Positions 22,396 to 34,200 of a stretch of 64,000 nucleotides of DNA are shown here, one piece after another. The notes beneath the pieces are model-generated. The model did no database searches. It saw only the letters and a list, made by a program, of their open reading frames with translations, and was not told the origin of the DNA. The first letter of the stretch is position 1. Every line of letters starts with the position of its first letter. This DNA comes from Cryptomeria japonica. Taxonomy: Eukaryota; Streptophyta; Pinopsida; Cupressales; Cupressaceae. The stretch covers positions 769,569,336-769,633,335 of the forward strand of contig NC_081408.1 of the NCBI RefSeq assembly GCF_030272615.1. Reading direction: 5' to 3'. The position numbers and the translations under genes were made by a program.

Positions 22396-23130
22396 TTAAA
22401 ATATAAAGACTTTAGCTTCATGTTCTGAAGAAAAAGCTAGGCCATCTAGCCAAATAACATGACATGCAACAATAAGAATGAAAGTAACAATTTTTATCTC
22501 TTGCAGGCACAAAAAATCAATACTAAGATATTTCAGATGAGTATCCCACATGGAATACTTATTGGAAAGGTTAGAGAGACCTCGAACATTCTTACAAATC
22601 AAAATCATGATTGAAAATCATGCATTTTATCCTCATCCTCAAAAGAGGAGAAATCATTTTGTGAAAATTATTTCAATTGGAAACCCATGTGGAACCATTT
22701 GATTCTTTTCAGGAGCTTTCTCGCCACCCTCAAGACACCCAAAATTTTTGCGAGAGTGATGGAGAGAGGATGTCCAAGCCGAAACAAGAGAAGTAAGTAG
22801 TGAGGTTTGAACCCAAGAAGAGTGAGAACCACCATAATCTGCAAGCTCTTTCCCTTGTAAATCAGGGTTTGAAATTGGTTTCTTTGATAGTGATGGTTGT
22901 GGTTGTGGCTGCGACTGCGATTGTGACTATGACTGCGGCTTCGACTACAACTGTGACTGTAGTAGCAAAGAAACTTGGGGTTGCATTTGAACAAAATTAG
23001 AGCTTGATGGTTTCTAAGAAGTGGATGAAGAGCCCTTTCTTTTGCGAATAATGATTGTCCAATCCTCCTTAGGTTTTGGAGCTTTAGAAGAATGAGGAGG
23101 AGCAGCCTCCTTGGGAGGAGTTCTAGCTCT
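22396..23130 (-). pseudogene. LINE (non-LTR retrotransposon) 5' remnant
   Basis: An ORF at 22396-22608 opens with ILICKNVRGLSNLSNKYS and reaches LSIDFLCLQEIK. This is the N-terminal signature of the LINE apurinic endonuclease (NVRGL ... QETK, with the metal-binding Glu). The DNA just upstream on the same strand, to about 23130, is Ser/Gln/Pro-rich and full of stops, as expected for a decayed ORF1/spacer. Sequence ends ~70 codons into the endonuclease, so RT is missing. This is odd, because LINE copies usually keep the 3' rather than the 5' end. Confidence 0.55.
22890..22970. repeat. Hexanucleotide-type minisatellite
   Basis: About a dozen 6 bp units of the form TGYGRY (TGGTTG, TGGCTG, CGACTG and so on). 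On the minus strand they encode a Ser-Gln/Pro-Gln dipeptide run. The repeat lies in the decayed LINE upstream region. Confidence 0.55.
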
Positions 23131-23139
23131 TTGGATAGC

Positions 23140-23413
23140 CCACTACTACATTCAGAGCTGATTTCCGACAGCCGTTTGTCGGATTTGTGATGAATTTTTG
23201 TTGGAGTGCCGACAAAATCCACCGTGAAAAACTCGGCGTTGGATTGGTCGACGATGCCATGGCTGTCGAAAACTCAACAATCCAATGGACTCTGCCAACG
23301 GTCAAAGAAGTCGTCAGTCGAAAGCTTGGTATTCGTTGTAATTCCGACGATGATATTTTTTATCAAAAAAAATTTATTATTATCACCGAAGATAATTATT
23401 ATCATCGATATAA
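23140..23413. other. Possible transposon end (CACTACTAC, CCGACA repeats)
   Basis: CACTACTAC occurs at about 23140, followed by a subterminal stretch with CCGACAGCCGTTTGTCGG and several CCGAC/GTCGG words in both orientations. That layout resembles a CACTA-transposon terminus. No matching TAGTG end or 3 bp duplication was found on the right, so this is only a candidate left border of the E1 unit. Confidence 0.25.
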
Positions 23414-24783
23414 AAGAGCCATCAAAGGAAGGAAACGCCGATGAATTCTAGACAGGACTCACCAAAGATAATAAATTCATTGACAAAAGATATTAAAGAA
23501 AGTAGAGAGGGTCTTCATCGACGGGAAAAGTTCTTGAGGAAATAATACTATTGGTGCAACATAAGAAGGACCCACTGAAAGGAGCATTTTAGTCAAAAGA
23601 ATAATATCAATCAGACAAAAGGAAGCTACATCGATAAAAGATATTGATGAGGATATAGGTTTCGAGGAGATTAAAAGGCATGTTCTCGATATGCATGGTT
23701 TTACTGATGTAACTTTATCGGTGAAGAACGATAAGGGAAAATAAAGAAAAGCTTTGGTGAGATAATAGACTCATTCATCGATGGGGCATAGTGATATCGA
23801 TGAAAGAAGTATTTCGATGGAAAAATAAAGGACGACACCGAATCCCAAGGTTTCTTCAACATAAGAGCCATCGAAGGAAGGAAATGTCGATGAATTCTAG
23901 AAAGGACTCATCGAAGATAATAACTTCATCGACAAAAGATATCGAAGAAATTAGAGAGGGTCTTCATCGATGAGAAAAGTTCTTGAGGAAATAATACTAT
24001 CGGTGCAACATAAAAAGGACCCACCGAAAGGAGCGTTTCATCGAAAGAATAATATCGATCAGACAAAAGGAAGCTACATCGATAAAAGATATCGATGAGG
24101 ATATAGGTTTTGAGGAGGTTAAAAGGCATGTTCTCGATATACGTGGTTTTACCGATGTAACTTTATCGGTGAAGAACGATAAGGGAAAATAAAGAAAAGC
24201 TTCTGTGAGATAATAGACTCATTCATCGACGGGGCATAGTAATATCGATGAAAGAAGTATTTCGATGGAAAAATAAAGGAGGACACTGAAGCCCAAGGTT
24301 TCTTCGACATAAGAGCCATCGAAGGAAGGAAACACCGATGGATTCCAGAAAGGACTCACCGATGGATTCCAGAAAGGACTCACCGAAGATAATAACTTCA
24401 TCGACAAAAGATATTGAAGAAAGCAGAGAGGGTCTTCATCGACGGGAAAAGTTCTTGAGGAAATAATACTATCGGTGCAACATAAAAAGGACCCACCAAA
24501 AGGAGTGTTTTCATCGAAAGAATAATATTGATAAGACAAAAGGAAGCTACATCAATAAAAGATATCGATGAGGATATAGGTTTCGAGGAGGTTAAAAGGC
24601 ATGCTCATGATATGCGTGGTTTTGCCGATGTAACTTTATCAGTGAAGAACGATAAGGGAAAATAAAGAAAAGCTTCGGTGAGATAATAGACTCATTCATC
24701 GATGGGGCATAGTGATATTGATGAAAGAAGTATTTGGATGGAAAAATAAAGGAGGACACTAAAGCCCAAGGTTTCTTCAACAT
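23414..24783 (+). repeat. Three ~449 bp tandem repeats upstream of the E1 ORF
   Basis: Units start at AAGAGCCATC at 23414, 23863 and 24311, giving periods of 449, 448 and about 473 bp. The third is longer because a ~25 bp block near 24340-24385 is doubled. The units are rich in TCGATG/CATCGA words in both orientations. The unit carries no conserved ORF, and the minus-strand ORFs across it end at different places. The array lies directly before the E1 leader and may be a promoter/spacer array of that element. Confidence 0.85.
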
Positions 24784-25233
24784 AAGACTCGATGGATATC
24801 AGATATGTTTCGATGAGGAGACAACCATACTGACTGAATACAGTATTTCGATGAAGGGAAAAAATACTTGATCGAAGTAATATTCAAAACAAAAGTATTG
24901 TCGATAGAAACAAAGAGATCGATGGACTAAAGAAACAAATGATCGAAAGACATATCCTCATCGAAATGATTATTGATTGCTGTGAAAATCAGAAACAAAT
25001 CCCAAGGAAGGTCACATCGCCATTAAATTCAAACGTGTGCCCAAGTGACTGTTGTCCAAACCGCCATTACTAACTGATTAAATACACCATAAGTAGTGGA
25101 TCAACATCAAAGGACACAACATTAAGGAATTCACAGGCGACGAACTGAAAGTAGGAATTGGCCAAATTCACAGATAAAGCTCAGTAATTCCAAGTAAGTT
25201 GTTTGCACACAGACCCTTTTTTTAAAAATTCAA
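24784..25233 (+). promoter_or_regulatory. Probable leader of the E1 ORF
   Basis: Non-coding DNA between the tandem array and the E1 start codon. It includes a TATA-like GATTAAATACACC near 25078 and a GTAAGT donor-like site at about 25193, shortly before the ATG at 25234. The promoter and intron are inferred only from these motifs. Confidence 0.3.
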
Positions 25234-26421
25234 ATGGAATCATCATCTAAAACTAATAAGACCAAAAAGGGAAAAGAACCTATCGCTGTAGAAGAAAAAC
25301 ATAAAAGATAGAAAAGGGAAGGGCATTCTTTGGCCCAGGACCTGATTGACCAGTGGCCATCATCCAGTTTGAGGTCCAAGAAGATTAGAGCTAATGAGGA
25401 AGGCCTAGAAGACCGGTTTGACGATCTTGGAGACATATGGACATAATTGAGAGGATATGAATTATTCATATAAGGGTACAACAGAAGAGTTGCCCCTCAA
25501 CCTATCAACAATTTATGGTGATTGAACTTAGGAAGGTTAGCTGTGGCTAATGTATTCATGAATGTGGAGCTCATGAAGGCATTGGCAAACAATTATGACC
25601 CTAAAACCAGGACCATATATAACTACATGGGTGAGCCAATTCTTGCAATCACAAAGGAGGTTATTGACACCGTGTTTGAGTTGGATTGGGGATTTGCAGA
25701 ATTGATTGACCTCAAGAAGTTAACAAGTGAACATTTTAACCTAGAGAACATTTACAAAACGTGGAGACTCCCTATACATAGACCTAGGAATGCAGGGTCC
25801 TTAGTGCCACTAGGTCAGGATGACAAAGCTCCCTATGATGTCAACTCTTTCCATCCATATTTCAAGTATACCAATTACTGTGTTGCCCAAGTGATAGGGA
25901 TAAAATCCCATCCTTTGATGGATATTGCAGCCATGGTCATTTGTGCCGATTTGCAGTCTAAGGACTCCCGCTTCTTTGATTTTTCTTCTTATTTGGTTGA
26001 GGTTTTGAATCATGGGTTAGAAAAGTTAAAGGGGGATGTCATCAATATTCATTTCAAGCATTATTCATTACTTATGCATATGTTATTGTATGTGGGCCAA
26101 GATGAAGCATTATGGCCAGAAGAGTTATGTGTCAGGACATATGACAATGCTGGGATGAGAAAACCAGTGCAACTATGGGTTTCTTCATGGGACCAGAGGT
26201 ATGAGAATAATCAATATTGGCATTTTGAGGAGTTCTTTGTCAAGCCATTATATAGACTGTTGGGATGCCCGTGCGATCATGCCCTTCCACTAGAGGTTCA
26301 AAGATTCCTAAGACCAAAAGATTTCGCTGAAGATCCCTCAATTGAACACAATTGGGGAGATTGGTATTGTTTTTCAGACTGCACACAAGTCAGGGTATAC
26401 GGGTTCGAAGGGAGACCATAC
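25234..26421 (+). pseudogene. E1 large ORF of unknown function, 5' part
   Basis: From ATG 25234 one frame runs to the E2 insertion point at 26421, interrupted only by four early stops (TAG, TAA, TAA, TGA) before 25521. From 25522 it is open for 300 codons. The start is Lys-rich (SKTNKTKKGKEPIAVEE). The body is globular, with NYMGEPILAITKEVIDTVFE, YKTWRLPIHRPRNAGSLVPL, FHPYFKYTNYCVAQVIG and PVQLWVSSWDQRYENNQYWH. I recognise no enzyme motif and no gag, PMD or transposase signature. It continues in frame after E2 at 40510. With part 2 the ORF is about 1,050 codons, ending TCT-AAT-TAA at 53924-53931. Length and setting suggest a retroelement-borne protein; the function is unknown. Confidence 0.7.
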
Positions 26422-27605
26422 TGTTAGGCCCAATATGGAAAGCTAATGTACTGAGAGGGGAGGGGTGGATCAATACTTCAAATCCTTTTCTCAACAATAT
26501 CTTTACTGTTATGCATAAACCAAAAACTACTGTAACATAACATAAAGCTAAAACAAATGAGTAACAATCATACATGATTCACTCCATAACACATATATTT
26601 TGGTTACGCAGAAACTCTTGGTTAGAGAGAAAAACTGCTGTGGGGATGGCACCCACAACTTCACTACTGCAATAATAAAGAGTGCTCGGTTAGAGCTACA
26701 TATTTAGCTATTTTTGATAGCTTACCCTGTTAGGAGTAATAAGATCTGTTAGATCTACCTTGCTAAAGGATTTTACAACACTATATATATGCTGCACCTG
26801 GTTAGAGGATTTACAATTTATAGACTTGATTAGAGTCTTTTACCCTGTTAAAGGTTTCTCTTACAATTTCAAAATATTACAATAAGACTTTACAAATATC
26901 TGCAACTTTACATCTAAAATGCTGTAGCAGATTCTATGTGCTCAAAATAAGATTACCTTGCCTATAGCATACCTCGGTAACTCATAAAGTAACTCAGTAA
27001 ACCCTTCTGTTTACTCTGTTCCTCGACTGTTCTCTGATAACCTTCTCGGTGACCTCTATGTCTCTGTAACAGTCATAATACTCTGTGATTTCTCATGTAT
27101 CACATAAGTCTTGCTTCATACACATATGCACACACATTTCTCACATTCACATATATTTCTAACCCTAAGTTCATGTTGTATAAATAGACTTCTTATGTTG
27201 GTGATCTGATTCATTGCTTCGATCTTACAAACATGATTTCTCAAATAAATAACCATGCAAAATATTTCATTGGTTAGATGACCTCAAAATTATACAAAAT
27301 CTGTATGTGCAATTTCCAATGTGATAACGGTTCTGTGTACCTCGATCTTGTAACACGTTTTCATATGTGTGTCCAGGTTCAATGAATCTAGTAACCCATC
27401 TCACTCGATGTATTATCTTTACTGCTCGGTAGACATGAAATAACACTCGATAGACAGCTCGGTGTATACTGGGCTTTGTGACTATTTTCCTTCTGTAACC
27501 GACTAGGTTGTTCATACCGACTAAATATTTCGGTAGTAGTAACCAACTAGAGTATATAGAATGACTTTGTATATAAAACTAATGGCAATTTGATAAGTAG
27601 TAACA
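26422..27605 (-). repeat. E2 3' LTR
   Basis: 1,184 bp, plus-strand ends TGTTAGGCCC and AGTAGTAACA. It aligns end to end with 39325-40504. About 35-45 differences are visible by eye over the two copies (roughly 4%), more than in the LTRs of E3 or E4. A minus-strand TATATATAG lies near 26781-26790. A stronger TATAAATAG on the plus strand lies at about 27179, also kept in the other LTR. Confidence 0.9.
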
Positions 27606-27620
27606 ATCTCCCCTTTTGAC
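27606..27620 (-). other. E2 polypurine tract
   Basis: On the minus strand GTCAAAAGGGGAGAT directly precedes the TGTTACTAC start of the 3' LTR. It is the expected primer for plus-strand synthesis and fixes the element's orientation. Confidence 0.8.
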
Positions 27621-27989
27621 ATTAGTTGAGATTTTTGACAAAACTACTTTCAAAGTCATTACTCAAAAATTTGTATACTTTACAAAATTTGACTAAACAT
27701 GCAGTATATACATTAGTCATTGAAATAGTATAATCAAATATACTCCCCTTATCAATATGTTGTACAAAAATCTGTAATCACTGTTCTTTCCTCTGTTCAT
27801 TGCTCGGTTCACTTCTCTTGGATACTCTGCATATTCTACTCATTCTCTGCTCGGTATACTCCCCCTATATACTACACTCCGGTTGTTTGATACTTTGAAT
27901 ACTATACACTCCGATTGTGTACTTTGATGCTATATATACTCTTGATGATATACTCTGATATACTCCCCCTTTTTGACAAACATCAAAAT

Positions 27990-30330
27990 TTAGTTACCAT
28001 TGGGAGGGGGCAACTGATCAAAAATGGATTTGTACTTTGTCTTGGCTTCGATGAGAGCGACAGAGAGTGCATCCTTTACACTGTCCATTAAAGAATTTTG
28101 TGCATTAATATCAGCCAATAATGAAATTAAGCCATCTAAAGTGCTTCCCTCTTGTGTAGTAGAGAGATAAGTGGCTCGGTTTAGTTGTTCTTCAACGGAT
28201 GAAAGATGAGGAAGGAATAATGTTTGAAGTGTCATTATGTCCATCCTGATCTTGTGTTCTTCATTCCTCAGTTCCAATTGTTGAGCCATGAGCTGTTGTA
28301 GCTTAGTATAAAAATTCTGAATTGAATTGGGCTCGGGGGTCAAATTATTTGAGAGATTGGTGATCTCTTTCTCAATTGTTTCTGTTTTATTCTTAATGTC
28401 CTTAAGAAATAAAGAAAATGTGTAGAGTTTCTGAAATAATGAAAGAATGTGCTTGAGTTGAGGGGACAACTCAACAATAAATTTGACAAGTTTTACCTTG
28501 CCAACAACAATAGATTTCTATACTTCCTCTATCATTTTAGCATTTATCTCCTTGTCTTTTAGTTTGCTCAAGTATTCGGATGCATCTACTCCAGATGTCT
28601 CAATCTGATTTAGGAGTTCATCCAATTGAATATGGATGGCTGCATCGATTGATACTGTAGCTGAAGGTAGCATATCTGATAGTAAGGTCTTTACCTTCTG
28701 AAGTACTTTATTCTTATTTTGTATGGCTAGTTGCTTCTCCTGTTTGGCCTTTGCTTTGCACAGTTCACCGAATTCAGTGAGTGCTTGCCCTTTCAATTTG
28801 GAGATGTCTACATTGGGCAACACTATCGGTTTTGATAAATCAATTTTGAAACTATGCTTTTTCAACTTCTTTTCTTTACCTTTCACTGGGTGAACCACTA
28901 CAATAGCTTGAGAGGCTTGAGAACCCTCAGTAGGTTGCTCGATAGAGACAACACTTTTGTCAGTTTCTTTAGCCTCGATAGTGTCCTTCGGTGTCTCGGT
29001 GCTTGGTGTCTCAGTTGTAACATTTTTCATGCTAGAAGGTGCTTGAGAGGTTTGTTCTTGTGAAGTACCTTCTGCTGTAGACTTTTGACCTTCGATGCCT
29101 TCACTTATAGCCTTAGGAGCTTCAGTTGTAGCAAGTTGATTGATCGGTGGGTAAGGCTGAACTTGTTCCAAAATAGATTCACTGGAGACAAGTTTTGCAT
29201 AAGCATTGCCTTCTATCATTTCTTGTTCAGGTGCCTCTGCATCCATGATATCTTCATCTATTTGAATGGTGTCAGTAGGGTCTTGCTCGATGACACCAGG
29301 CTCTTGGTCGGTGACATCGACTTTTTCCACTGTAGATTGTTCACCAGCATTCTTTCTTCGAAAGATGGTCTTCCATTGCTCTTTTGTTTCCTTCTCCACT
29401 TCTATATACAAACCATTAATCAATTTCAAGGCCTTTTATTTTACTGTAAATTGAGTTTGGTTGTTTATCAGATGTTCTTTTATTTCATCAACCGACATAT
29501 CAGGAAAGAGATGCACCAAACTTCTTTCTCTTATTTGTTTCTCCGAGTCTAGGGCATATTGCCATCTGGTTTCAATATGTGCATATAATTCCTTAGGAAT
29601 AGAATTACATACTTCTAATGGGACCACTCAGAATTTGAGAAGTGTGCAAATGACAGCTTCTTCAATTTGCCTCTTTTCATTGGCAGATCTGGATTCATAT
29701 TTGACAAATCTGAATCCACCAAATCCACCATATTCCTTTATATTATTACAAAAATTTTCTACACTATGTACATCTACCTTCTTGTTTTTCACAATCTGAA
29801 ATTTATTTGCATCTTCAGATTCGGTATCACTCGACTCTTTTGGCAAAATGAGTCTTCGAGTAGATTTCTTGTAAGTTCTAGTTACCTTAGGAATGACAAC
29901 AGTCTTTTGTTTCTTACTCGGTGATGCAGCAGATGCCCTTGTGTTAGGTCTCTTTGTTGGAGGGGTCGGTAGGGCCATTGAAGTGTCCTGTTTCTTTCTC
30001 TTCAACACTTTTCCCTTAGGCAATTCAGTGCTAAGTGTTATGGCTGCTTCTTGGGCTTTTGTCTCCTCTTCGGTGATGGCTAGAACTCCTTTGACAGGTG
30101 TAGAGGAAGACTCTTCTCCAAATTTCTTAGTTAATGCCTTAATCATCTTTGTAGCTTTTCTAGTAGCCTTAAGTACTACAATGCTCATTTTTACTTTTTC
30201 CTTCACCTCTTCATAGGTTCCATACCTCAGCTCGGTAGTATGCCTTGGCAATGATAGATAGGCATCAACTTGCTATTGTGTGATATCAAAATCAATCTCG
30301 TAACCCATAGGTGACAAAGATTGAGTCCTC
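27990..30330 (-). pseudogene. E2 ORF B, 3' part (unknown function)
   Basis: After the copia insertion the same minus-strand frame continues to the stop at 27990. It passes in-frame stops near 30270 and at 29628, 29436 and 28518, with no further frameshift. The protein is highly charged. A basic, NLS-like region (PPTKRPNTRASAASPSKKQK, about 29900-29960) precedes a Glu/Thr/Ser-rich low-complexity stretch (28900-29430), a Lys-rich segment (KGKEKKLKKHSFKIDLSK), and long helices at the C-terminus (28000-28470), probably coiled coil. No enzyme motif is seen. Combined length with 36358-37366 is ~1,100 codons. It could be a nuclear DNA-binding or structural protein, but the sequence does not decide this. 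Confidence 0.7.
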
Positions 30331-30335
30331 GGTTC

Positions 30336-31230
30336 TGTAAGGAAGTTAAGTAGCGGAAACAACTTCCTACACTAACCTTGAGAGGAGGGTAATGCAAAAT
30401 TTTTTCAGATCATTACAATAGTTACAGAAAAAAGAAATAGATATAATAGCATTCATACCACAACACAGTGATTTACGTGGGGAAAACCCTTTCGGGAGAA
30501 AAACCCCACCCTCCAAAAGCAGCTAAATATTTTATTCAGCAATCAAAAACAGATTACAACATACTTGCAGAGCAAGCTCTTCACAGGAGTACCACTAATC
30601 AGAGATTCAAAGGCAACTCAATAGCCATAAGACTCTTACACACAACCTCTATCTCACACACCTCATAAATAGGAGATACAATACAAGAAACCGTCAAACG
30701 GTATTACAAAACCATGGGTTAAAACCACCCAATAAGGTGTAGCCGACCTTATCTCCCTTCTAGATGCCCTATGACATGTTAAAGCACACATCAACACGTG
30801 TCGCTCCCTTTTTACAGCTCATTTATGTATCCGATACAAATTATTTTTCCTATTTCAGGAGTACAAACTTCCGGAGGCCATAACTTGAGAACCGGGTGTC
30901 CGATTGATGAACTGTTTGAAGCGCCGGAAAGCTCGCGAAGTTCTCTATCACCTCGTAACCCGCTTCACCGGTTACGACCACTTTTCAGGGCATTTCAAAG
31001 CCTCTAAAGTCCCCAAAATTAAGTTTAAACATTTTATTGCACCCCTCCAAGATGAAAACTTTAATATCTTCAAAACTAGCTGTGACCTTGCGACGCAACT
31101 TTACCGGAATGCTTATCTAACCAACCAGAAGCTTCAGGGAGAGTTTCGCACCATTTCATGCTCAAATGAAAACTTACTATAAATAGTAACCTCGCATAAA
31201 TGCAAGGTTGAGACACCATTTTTCTCAACA
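30336..31230 (-). repeat. E3 3' LTR
   Basis: 895 bp, plus-strand ends TGTAAGG and CTCAACA. About 26 differences from 35458-36352 were counted by eye (~3%). A palindromic TTACTATAAATAGTAA lies at 31174-31189, only ~40 bp from the transcriptional 5' end of the LTR. If it is the TATA box, U3 is very short. Confidence 0.95.
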
Positions 31231-31243
31231 AATCTCCCACTTG
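31231..31243 (-). other. E3 polypurine tract
   Basis: Minus-strand AAGTGGGAGATT lies against the 3' LTR start. Plant copia elements typically have AAGTGGGAGAxT here. Confidence 0.85.
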
Positions 31244-31286
31244 TCGAACACCTTGTAGGAGCAGAAGGGAATGTCAACACAATGAA

Positions 31287-34200
31287 TCAATTGCTAGGGG
31301 CCATAAGGCCCATAGACTTTGAACACCATCTAAACTTCTCTGCGCTCATAGCCTTAGTTAAAGCATCTGCAACATTCATCAAAGTTTCCACCTTAACCAG
31401 CTTCACCCTACCATCTTCGACCATATCTCTAACAAAATGATACTGAACATCAATATGTTTGGTTCGGGCATGAAATGTCGGGTTCTTAGCTAGGCTAATT
31501 GCACTCTGACTGTCACAGTAAACTGTCACTGTACCTTGTTTTATTCCAATATCCGAACACAGTCTCTTAAGCCAAATGGCCTCTTTACAAGCATGAGTAG
31601 CTTCCATATACTCTGCTTCAGTAGTGGATAAAGCAACCACAGCCTATCGCTTACTCATCCAACTAATTGCACCACCAAACAAAGTAAACACATAAGCACT
31701 GGTGGATCTTCTGCTATCAATATCACCTGCCCAATCTGAATCCACATAACCATGGATATCAAGGGAAGTCATGTCTCCAACTGAATTACCATGATAACAC
31801 AAAGAATACTCTGAAGTACCCTTCAAATATCTGAAGACTCTTTTGACTGCATCCCAATGAACTCTACCAGGATTAGACATATATCTAGAAAGTACTCCCA
31901 CTGCTTGGGCAATGTCTGGTCTAGTACAGACCATAGCATACATCAAGCTTCCAACCGCACTCTGGTAAGGCACTCTGCTCATGTCTTCCATCTCCAATGG
32001 GGATGTAGGACAATCTGAAACAGATAGTTTCGTTCCAACTGTAAAAGGAACACTCAATGGTCTACAATTCTGCATGTTGAACCTCTGTAACACTGAATTC
32101 ACATACTTACTCTGGCCTAGCCATAGCTTTCTGTTCACCCTATCTCTTCTAATTTCCATCCCAAGAATGTGCTTTGCTGCACCAAGATCTTTCATTTCAA
32201 ATTTAGCAGCGAGCTGAGACTTCAGTTCTAAAATCATACCTTTCCCTTTACCAATGAATAACATATCATCAACATACAATGCAATGAATAAGAAATGATC
32301 ACCATAAGATTTATAATAAACACAGTGATATGACTTAGAACGTTCAAATCCCAAACTCAACACATATGTATCAAATTTCTGGTACCACATCCTAGGACAT
32401 TGTTTGAGGCCATACAAAGATTTCTTCAATTTACAGACCAAATTACTTTTGCCTTTCACCACATAGTGCTCCAACTGTGTCATATAAATATCTTCCTCCA
32501 AATCACCATGAAGGAAAGCAGTTTTCACATCCATTTGCTCAACCTCTAAATCATAAGCAGTAGCAATAGAAAGCAAAAATCTAATGGACGTCATTTTTGC
32601 AATAGGAGAAAATATCTCACCGTAATCAACACCCTCAACCTGAGAGTAGCCTTTTGCAACCAATCTTGCTTTATACTTCTCAATGCTTCCATCTGAACCA
32701 ATCTTTTTCTTGAACACCCATTTACAACCAACAAGTTTTCATCCTTTAGGCAATGGTACAAGATCCCATGTATCATTCTTTTTCAAAGCTGCCATTTCTT
32801 CCTCCATAGCAATCTTCCAGGATTCTGCATCATTCATACCTAATGCCTCTTCTACAGATTTCGGTTCATCCACACTAGTATTCAGAGCAAAAATACATCT
32901 CCAATCATTAGGTGAATACCTTTCAGGTGGTTGTCTATGTCTTGTAGACCTTCGAACAAGCTGAGTTGGAGGTTCTTCCTCCTCTTTTGAAGATTCAGAG
33001 CTAGACGAGCTCTCCTCAAATTCTTGCCTATCTAGGGGTCTCGATTCAACTCTTTCAGGTGTAGAAGGAAGTTGAATCACATCTTCTTTTTTAGTCTGTT
33101 CTGGCTGCAATGTAACAGAAGGAGACTTAATTTCTCTAAAAATAACACTTCTATTGTGAATTACCTTTTGTGCAACAGGGTCCCAAAGCTTGTATCCTTT
33201 CACACCATAACTATACCCGATGAAGATACATTTCACAGCCTTGTTCTCCAACTTTGTTCACTTCTCCTTTGGCACATGTGCATATGCCTCGCAACCAAAA
33301 ACTCTAAGATGTCTCAATGAAGGCTTGTGACCTGACCATGCTTCCATAGGCGTTTTATCAACAAGAGCTGATGTAGGAGACCTGTTAATCAAGTAGCAAG
33401 CAGTGGCAACAGCTTCAGCCCAAAACTTTTGTTCGAGACCAGCACCACTCAACATACTCCTAGCCTTCTCCATCAGTGTCCTGTTCATTCTTTCTGCAAC
33501 TCCATTCTGCTGTGGAGAATACGGAGTTGTCTCCTGCCTATTGATTCCACAGTCTTTACAGAATCTATCAAAATCATTAGAGAAAAACTCACCGCCATTA
33601 TCAGTTCTCAAACATTTTATTTTCTTTCCAGTCTGCAACTCAACCATTGCTTTAAATTCTTTAAAATGACTAAAAACTTCAGATTTACTCTTTAGAAAAT
33701 ATACCCATGTCCTTCTACTAAAATCATCAATAAATGAAACATAATATGTGGATTTTCCAATCGAAGAGACATCTACTGGACCAAACACATCAGAATGGAT
33801 AAGATCCAAAACACCACAAGTTTTATGAGAACTCGAGTAAAACTAAACGCGGTTTTGTTTTCCATAAATGCAATGCTCACAGAAATCAAAGTCAAGATTA
33901 CAATCATTCAAACCTTCAACAAGATTTTTATTTTTCAAGGTCCTTAGACCCTTTTCTCCAATGTGGCCAAGTCTCTGGTGCCATAACATAGTCTTCTCTG
34001 CAGGTAACTTTGCTTCAGACGAAAGAGCACCCTTAGGTACCCAAAAACCATTTCCATCTGCTGAAGGTGAAACCTTCAAATCTTCCAATGAAGTATCCAC
34101 AGATTTACTTTTTACAGAAGTGCTATTACACTCAACAGTGTATACTTCACGCTTATACAAAGTGCCAAACCTGACACCTCTAGCAACTACCATAGCACCC

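Noticed and set aside
28854-30216. Plus-strand ORFs of 60-155 codons across the E2 ORF B region
   Set aside because: They are antisense shadows of the minus-strand ORF B, with unnatural Phe/Cys/Ser-rich composition.
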